From positions 3,963,485 through 4,027,484 of the forward strand of contig OZ029915.1 in assembly GCA_964023275.1 (NCBI GenBank): a stretch of DNA of 64,000 nt, in the 5' to 3' direction. Origin of the DNA: Norana najaformis. Its lineage: Eukaryota; Annelida; Clitellata; Crassiclitellata; Hormogastridae. The stretch's first letter is position 1, and every line of letters begins with the position of its first letter. The notes under the pieces are model-generated. The model had not been told where the DNA came from. It ran no database searches and was given only the letters and a program-made list of their open reading frames with translations. Positions 59,038-64,000 of the stretch are shown here, in pieces. A program made the translations under genes and the position numbers.

Positions 59038-60172
59038 ATCTGGTTTCAGTCATTCCTATCAGACAGCCTTCAATATGTTTTCAATCTGTTGTTTTTGGAC
59101 CCTCACGGTCCCTCTGGTTCCCCGTCTTCTTTGGTCTCTCCCAGGTTTCCGTCCTAGCTCCTCTCCTCTATATTTTATATACCTCTGATCTAGCTCGGAC
59201 CCTCCTCCCACTGAGTGTTGCCGTCCTTCAGTATGCAGACGACACCCAGGCTTATGCCCATGGTCCGGCGGAGGCGGCCCCTGCCCTTGTCCAGAGGATT
59301 CTCGATGCCACCTCTGTCCTTGACCTATGGATGTTCTCCAATCGCCTCCGTTTGAACTGTAATAAGACCCAGTTCATCTGGCTTGGTGGCCGCTTACAGC
59401 TCGCCAAGATTGATCTTTCCTCCTTACGCCAGAGATTTCCGGATATCTCTTTCCCTACTACTGTCCGGGATCTCGGGGTTGTGTTGGATCAGGAGCTTAC
59501 CCTGTCTGCTCATGTCAACAGCGTCTCTCGCTCTTGTTTTTACCATCTTCGTCAGCTCCACACCATTCGCCGTACTCTTTCCTTCCACGCTATCTCCACT
59601 CTGGTCCATGCCCTCATTTGCACTAGGGTTGACTTTGGTAACGCCATCTTTACCGGCCTATCGCTAGCCAACACTGCTAAGCTACAATCTGTGCTTAACT
59701 CTGCAGCTCGTCTCATTGGGGCATTCCAAAATATGGCCACATCTCGTCTTATATTCGTGACACTCTTCACTGGCTCCCCGTCCAGCAGCGTGTCCACTTT
59801 AGGATCCTCTCCCTCATGCGCAACTGTGTTGTTGGCTCTGCTCCCCTTTACCTCATTGACTTCTGCACTTTGGTCTCCTCCTTACCGGGCCGTAGCACCC
59901 TTCGCTAGGCCACACAGGATCTCCTGTTTGTCCCTCGAATGCGCAACGCTACTGTCCAGTCCAGAAGCTTCGCCTACGTTGGTCCCACTTGCTGGAATCG
60001 TCTCCCTCAAGAATTGCGACTTGAGCTCCTTCCTCTCCCCCTCCCAGTGTTCCGTAGGCGCCTGAAGACTGTACTGTTTAACAGTGATTTTACTCCTTCG
60101 GGTCGGAAGCACTTCTGTTGAGTTTATCCTCTAAGATGCGCTTTATAAATCTCAAATTACAATTACAATTAC
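59038..60172 (+). mobile_element. Non-LTR retrotransposon fragment (CR1/L2/jockey-like RT) with 3' end
   Basis: Reads WFQSFLSDSLQYV, then VSVLAPLLYILYTSDLAR, LQYADDTQAY (catalytic YADD at 59232-59243) and LRLNCNKTQFIWLG. It continues through 'VVLDQELTLSAHVNSVSRSC' with frameshifts in places. The 3' end has 'GCGCTTTATAAATCTCAAAT' and an ATTACA tail. It is 5'-truncated, with at least two frame disruptions, so it is inactive. The 47.3-kb copy shares the 3' end. Confidence 0.93.
59331..60065 (+). pseudogene. Reverse transcriptase, C-terminal half of the fragment
   Basis: Open for about 244 codons. The first 140 match LINE RT thumb-region patterns (TVRDLGVVLD, ALICTRVDFGNAIFTGL, SVLNSAARLI). After 'NMATSRLIF' the frame shifts relative to the family, and the expected 'LHWLPV..R..FK' block is read in another frame. 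Confidence 0.88.
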
Positions 60173-60659
60173 ACTCACACACACAAATATTTAGACCACT
60201 ATATATACAGTATATATACACATAGTAGCTCAAGTCGCATTTATCTTTTATTTATTTATTTATTTATTTATTCCAGCAAGTGGGACCAACGTAGGCAAAA
60301 TTTCTGGACCGTAATTGTCAGTGTGTAGTCGATGTAATCATTATCGTTTGAAGTGAGAAGAACTCGAGGAGTATCATAAAGGAAAAATTCTGCTTTCGGT
60401 TGCCTTTCACAAAAGGCAAATCTCCTTCCTGTTTGCAGGTCACGGAGAGCGGAAAGGTGAGACCCATCATGAGTTAAGTGCATGTGTGAATTATAACTGT
60501 GACCGAAAGCGTTGACTGTTAGCGCTATATAAGAGTTACGTCGCGCTAGGTGGCGATCTAAATTTATCCATTACGCAGTGCGGCGATCTTATCCTGATTC
60601 TTCCTCTTCCCCTTATCTCTTTTCTCGCTTCAATTTCAAACATCATCCACTGTAGCTGT

Positions 60660-60826
60660 CCGACCGTCTGACTGCCTGACTCCTTGATCTTGACCTGGAA
60701 CCGAACCCTTTGCCTATCGATTTTGTTTTGACTGAGCGCCTGTGAATAGGCTAAGCTGGTTCCCGCGACTTAGCTTTCGTTGGGCGCTGTAGAAATCTTG
60801 AGATTACGATAACGATTACGTAACAG
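60660..60826 (+). mobile_element. SINE family A
   Basis: 'CTGACTCCTTGATCTTGACC', 'GTTTTGACTGAGCGCCTGTG', 'TTCGTTGGGCGCTGTAGAAA' and ATTACGATAACGATTACG. The fullest + strand copy in the window. Confidence 0.9.
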
Positions 60827-60919
60827 ACGCGGCGAGTCCTGATTGGTCGCTTGCGATCACGCGTCGCGTCCGATTCTGGCGAGGAAGTCAGTTGGCGGTA
60901 GATTTGTGTCGGGGTAGGT

Positions 60920-61665
60920 ACTATGACCTGTCAATTTGAGAAATTTGGTAGATTTTGATGGATATTGTCAAAAATTTCGAAGATATGCGTGAAATTATCG
61001 AGGTACGGGTCCGGATTTGTTCTACCTCACCGAATCGCATGAAATTTACCAGATGGTAGCCATCAAAAATAAGCCGTGTTTTAGTTTTGTCTTCCTCATC
61101 AGAATCTGATGGTCTGCCTCCTACCATTTATCTTTATGTGTGTGTGGATCATCTTCTAAGAATGTTACGTCTTTACTTATTTGTATTGTGTTTATGTTTA
61201 CAGCAAGCAAACGATAACCTTTTTGTGTCTTCTTCAAAATCGACGAAGATCAACTTTCTTGCCTTGTCATCCAGATTCTGTCTTCTCTTGGTTGGTACTG
61301 CAACACAAGCTATTGAACCAAATGTTTTGATGTAGCGAAAATCAGGTCTTCTTCCATTTCATCAGTCATATGGCGTTGTTTCCTCCCAATCCACAGGTAA
61401 TCTGTTTTGTAGATGGTTGGCTGTAATAATGGCTTCACCCTAAAATTGTGTATGTAATCCTGAATCCTTCAGTATACAGCTTATTTCCATTATATAACGA
61501 TTCTTTCGAGCAAACAGACTAAAAGTTTCTTTACTGTTACTACCATCTGTGGAATAACAGTGATAGCACTGGCCAACAGAAAAATTTTTTTTTCTTGTTG
61601 CCTTTGGTTTTAGACCTGTTCTTGGGGTAATTTTGGGCGCTGATTCAGAAAATGTCATTGGATTG
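60920..61665 (-). pseudogene. Degenerate Ty1/copia retrotransposon fragment (integrase end and connector)
   Basis: The - strand shows short patches typical of copia integrase: ARKNRYIMEIS, LKDSGLHTQF, then EAIITANHLQNRLP, then a block with TFGSIACVAVP and LDDKARKLIFV, each in a different frame or split by stops. No gag, protease or reverse transcriptase and no LTR is visible, so this is a decayed internal piece. Confidence 0.85.
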
Positions 61666-62171
61666 AGTGCATCAGGTCTAGTTTCTGAGATATCGTCGAT
61701 TTTGTAAAGAAAACCCAGTCCACTCTTTAAACGATGTCTTTGGCAAAACTAAAATGTCATAATAAGCTTTATTTATGGCTAATTATAATTCTTGCTGATT
61801 CATATAATGCCTACATCCTTATAATGTAAAATCAGCATATCTTGCTGCGTGCTGAGATATTGCTGATTCAACGAAATAACTATTCCGTAGCCTACAGCTT
61901 ACTCAGCACTAAATTCATGGCCTCATTTAGAATTTATTTGTGCTTATACAGCGTTTCATGGTTTCGAACTATGTAAATAGATTATGCTGAAGTCAGCATT
62001 TATAGCCTATATAAACCGCCTCCTGAAAGCTAGAGCAGCCGCAGTCGTCTTAGGGCATATTAAGAGTTGGTCGCAAGAACAATCTGTGAATGTGAGCATT
62101 AAATAACTACATGTTCTTACTATTTTTTAGGTTAGTCATTTAATTCCTCAGATGCGAACATCCTTAAGGTT
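61666..62171 (+). promoter_or_regulatory. Upstream region of the transposon-like gene with TATA box
   Basis: TATATAAA at 62008-62015 followed about 30 bp later by an initiator-like GCAGTC, then a leader of about 130 bp to the ATG at 62172. This suggests the copy carried its own promoter. Confidence 0.4.
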
Positions 62172-63874
62172 ATGGCTACTTCCAGACGGAGCTGCATTAA
62201 CCATCCAGACATATTCTGCTACATTTGTGGGGAATACACACTAAAAGCAAACAGGAAACCGATTTCTGAGTTTGTAAAAAGAGCATATGTAGGTTATTTT
62301 GGTGTCAAACTTGGAGATCAAGATAAGCAATGGGCTCCTCATACAGTATGCAAAACTTGTATTGAACAATTGCGCCACTGGACAATTGGAAAGAGAAGCT
62401 GCCTGAAATTTGGTGTACCGATGGTTTGGAGGGAACAGATAAACCACTTCGATGACTGTACTTTTGTATGGTTAATATCATAGGCATCAATCGAAATAAT
62501 CGTCACAAATTGTCTTACCCTGATATACCTTCAGCCAGGAGACCTGTTCCGCATTCGGATATTGTACCAGTTCCACCTTTTCGCGAACTACCTCAGCTCT
62601 CAGACGATGAGACTTGCATGTCCAATATCGGACAAGATGACGAAAGTGAAGAAAGTGGGGGCAGTGACAGTGATTTCCATTCAACTTCACACAGTGAACG
62701 TTTTGACCAAAAAGAGTTGAGTGATCTGATCAGGGACTTAAATCTTTCCAAAGAGTCCTCTGAATTGCTTGCGTCCAGACTAAAGGAAAAGAATGCACTT
62801 CAGCCTGGAACGAAAATTACAATTTATAGAAACAGAGAAAAGGATCTGCTGCCATTCTTTACCGAAGACAACAACCTAGTATTCTGTAATGACATCAGCA
62901 ACTTATTGAAGAAAATTGGTCTGTCGGATTACAGCCCAGATGAGTGGCGTCTTTTTATCGACAGTTCAAAACGTAGTCTGAAATGTGTGCTTTTAAATAA
63001 CGGCAACAAATTTGGTTCTATTCCAATCGGTCACTCCACCAGGATGAAAGAAGAGTACAATGCCATCTCTTTAGTACTGGAAAAGATAAAATACAAAGAA
63101 CATCAATGGGTAATTTGTGTAGACTTGAAGATGGTAAATTTCCTCCTTGGTCAACAAAGTGGCTACACAAAGTATCCCTGCTTTTTGTGTCTTTGGGACA
63201 GTAGAGCCAAGCATGAACATTGGACAAGAAAAGATTGGCCTTCGAGGAAAGACATGGTGGTTGGAGCTCAAAATGTAATCAAGGAATCTATGGTGGCACG
63301 AGATAGGATCATACTGCCACCACTACATATAAAGCTAGGCCTGATGAAACAATTTGTCAGGGCTTTGAATAAAGAAGGTTCATGCTTCGAATACATAGTA
63401 CACAAGTTACCAGGAATTACAATGGAAAAATTGAAGGCTGGAATCTTCGATGGTCCACAGATCAGGCAACTTATGAATGACCCACTTTTCATACCATCAA
63501 TGAATGAAATCGAATCTTGTGCCTGGTCTTCCTTTGTTCTTGTAACTAAAAATTTTCTTGGCAACAAGAAGGCAGACAATTATGCACAACTAGTAGAGGA
63601 TATGCTTCTTCATTTCAACAAGCTTGGCTGCAACATGAGCATTAAAGTCCATTATCTCCACAGTCACTTAGATCGCTTTCCAGAGAATCTTGGTGACTTC
63701 AGCGAAGAGCAAGGTGAAAGATTTCACCAAGACATCAAAACAATGGAAAATCGATATCAAGGAAGATGGGATGCACACATGATGGCAGACTATTGCTGGA
63801 ATATTATGCGCGATTGTTCCGGCAGATGCCACACTCGGAAATCGTACAAAAGGAGCTTCTTCGGTGTCGAATGA
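62172..63874 (+). pseudogene. Multicopy, transposon-like gene of unknown function, one-base frameshift
   Basis: The first frame (62172-62483, 103 codons) has MATSRRSCINHPDIFCYICG and a CxxC...HTVCKTC pair, a likely zinc-binding module. The second (62468-63874) continues GINRNNRHKLSYPDIPSARR, then WVICVDLKMVNFLLG, YTKYPCFLCLWDSRAKHEHW, LPPLHIKLGLMKQFV, VHYLHSHLDRFPENLGDF and ERFHQDIKTMENRYQG, ending near KSYKRSFFGVE. From memory, this protein occurs in many near-identical copies in arthropod, cnidarian and mollusc genomes with no assigned function. The frames meet at a run of four T near 62463; one more T would rejoin them, so this is either a pseudogene or an assembly error. The rest is intact. 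AATAAA follows at 63987. Confidence 0.75.
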
Positions 63875-63986
63875 CTTGAAATTTTTATAACAAACTTGTT
63901 CTGTTTGGTATCATATAAGTACAGTTTCAGGTACTACCATTTTCTTTTAAGTATTTGTATTATTATGTTTATTTAGTGTATCACAT

Positions 63987-63992
63987 AATAAA
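63987..63992 (+). terminator. Poly(A) signal AATAAA
   Basis: Canonical hexamer about 110 bp after the stop of the transposon-like gene. Confidence 0.6.
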
Positions 63993-64000
63993 TTGAGCAC

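Noticed and set aside
62092-62130. Intron in the leader of the transposon-like gene
   Set aside because: Donor- and acceptor-like words are present but only 39 bp apart, too short for an animal intron.

Overview
This is an animal (metazoan) nuclear genome window, almost certainly from a marine invertebrate. Long introns have GT-AG borders, both genes are spliced, and simple-sequence repeats and SINE/LINE debris cover most of the window. A short interstitial TTAGGG array and repeated CCCTAA fit a lineage with vertebrate-type telomere repeats and argue against most insects. The repeat flavour suggests a mollusc or another lophotrochozoan, but I cannot fix the phylum from sequence alone.

Two host genes can be reconstructed by splicing. 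(1) On the + strand, about 9.1-16.3 kb holds four phase-consistent coding exons for a serine-rich, apparently disordered protein of up to about 1292 residues that I do not recognise. Its true 5' end may lie further upstream. (2) On the - strand, 53.3-36.0 kb holds a complete seven-exon MAP kinase phosphatase of the DUSP8/DUSP16 class: 650 residues, rhodanese/CH2 domain with a basic kinase-interaction motif, dual-specificity phosphatase domain with HCLAGISRS, and a long tail ending like vertebrate DUSP16. Its first two coding exons are only 75 and 111 bp; I found them by reading the strand directly and matching splice phase. Intron 3 (11.7 kb) carries most of the minisatellites.

Layout: 1-9 kb, SINE pieces and microsatellites. 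9-16.3 kb, gene A, with a 41-bp minisatellite in its second intron. 18.1-18.8 kb, a 38-bp minisatellite. 22.1-23.7 kb, a fold-back inverted repeat. 24.3-24.6 kb, a LINE C-terminus. 25.7-26.8 kb, a diverged tandem repeat carrying six exact octamer (ATGCAAAT) motifs. 27.9-28.5 kb, a trinucleotide array. 29.5-30.0 kb, a CCACGCCC / ACGCGT array. 33.6-35.3 kb, three diverged copies of a roughly 650-bp unit. 36.0-53.3 kb, the DUSP gene. 54.1-54.9 kb, a dead Tc1-like transposon with both inverted repeats. 55-58 kb, upstream flank with an adjacent AP-1 site and CRE. 59.0-60.2 kb, a non-LTR retrotransposon RT fragment. 60.9-61.7 kb, a degenerate Ty1/copia fragment. 62.2-63.9 kb, a multicopy transposon-like gene broken by a single-base frameshift.

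The genes do not form a pathway. The DUSP gene should act as a JNK/p38 phosphatase, and the AP-1/CRE pair upstream hints at feedback control. Most other long open frames are by-products of tandem repeats. I found no CRISPR array, operon, rRNA or convincing functional tRNA gene.
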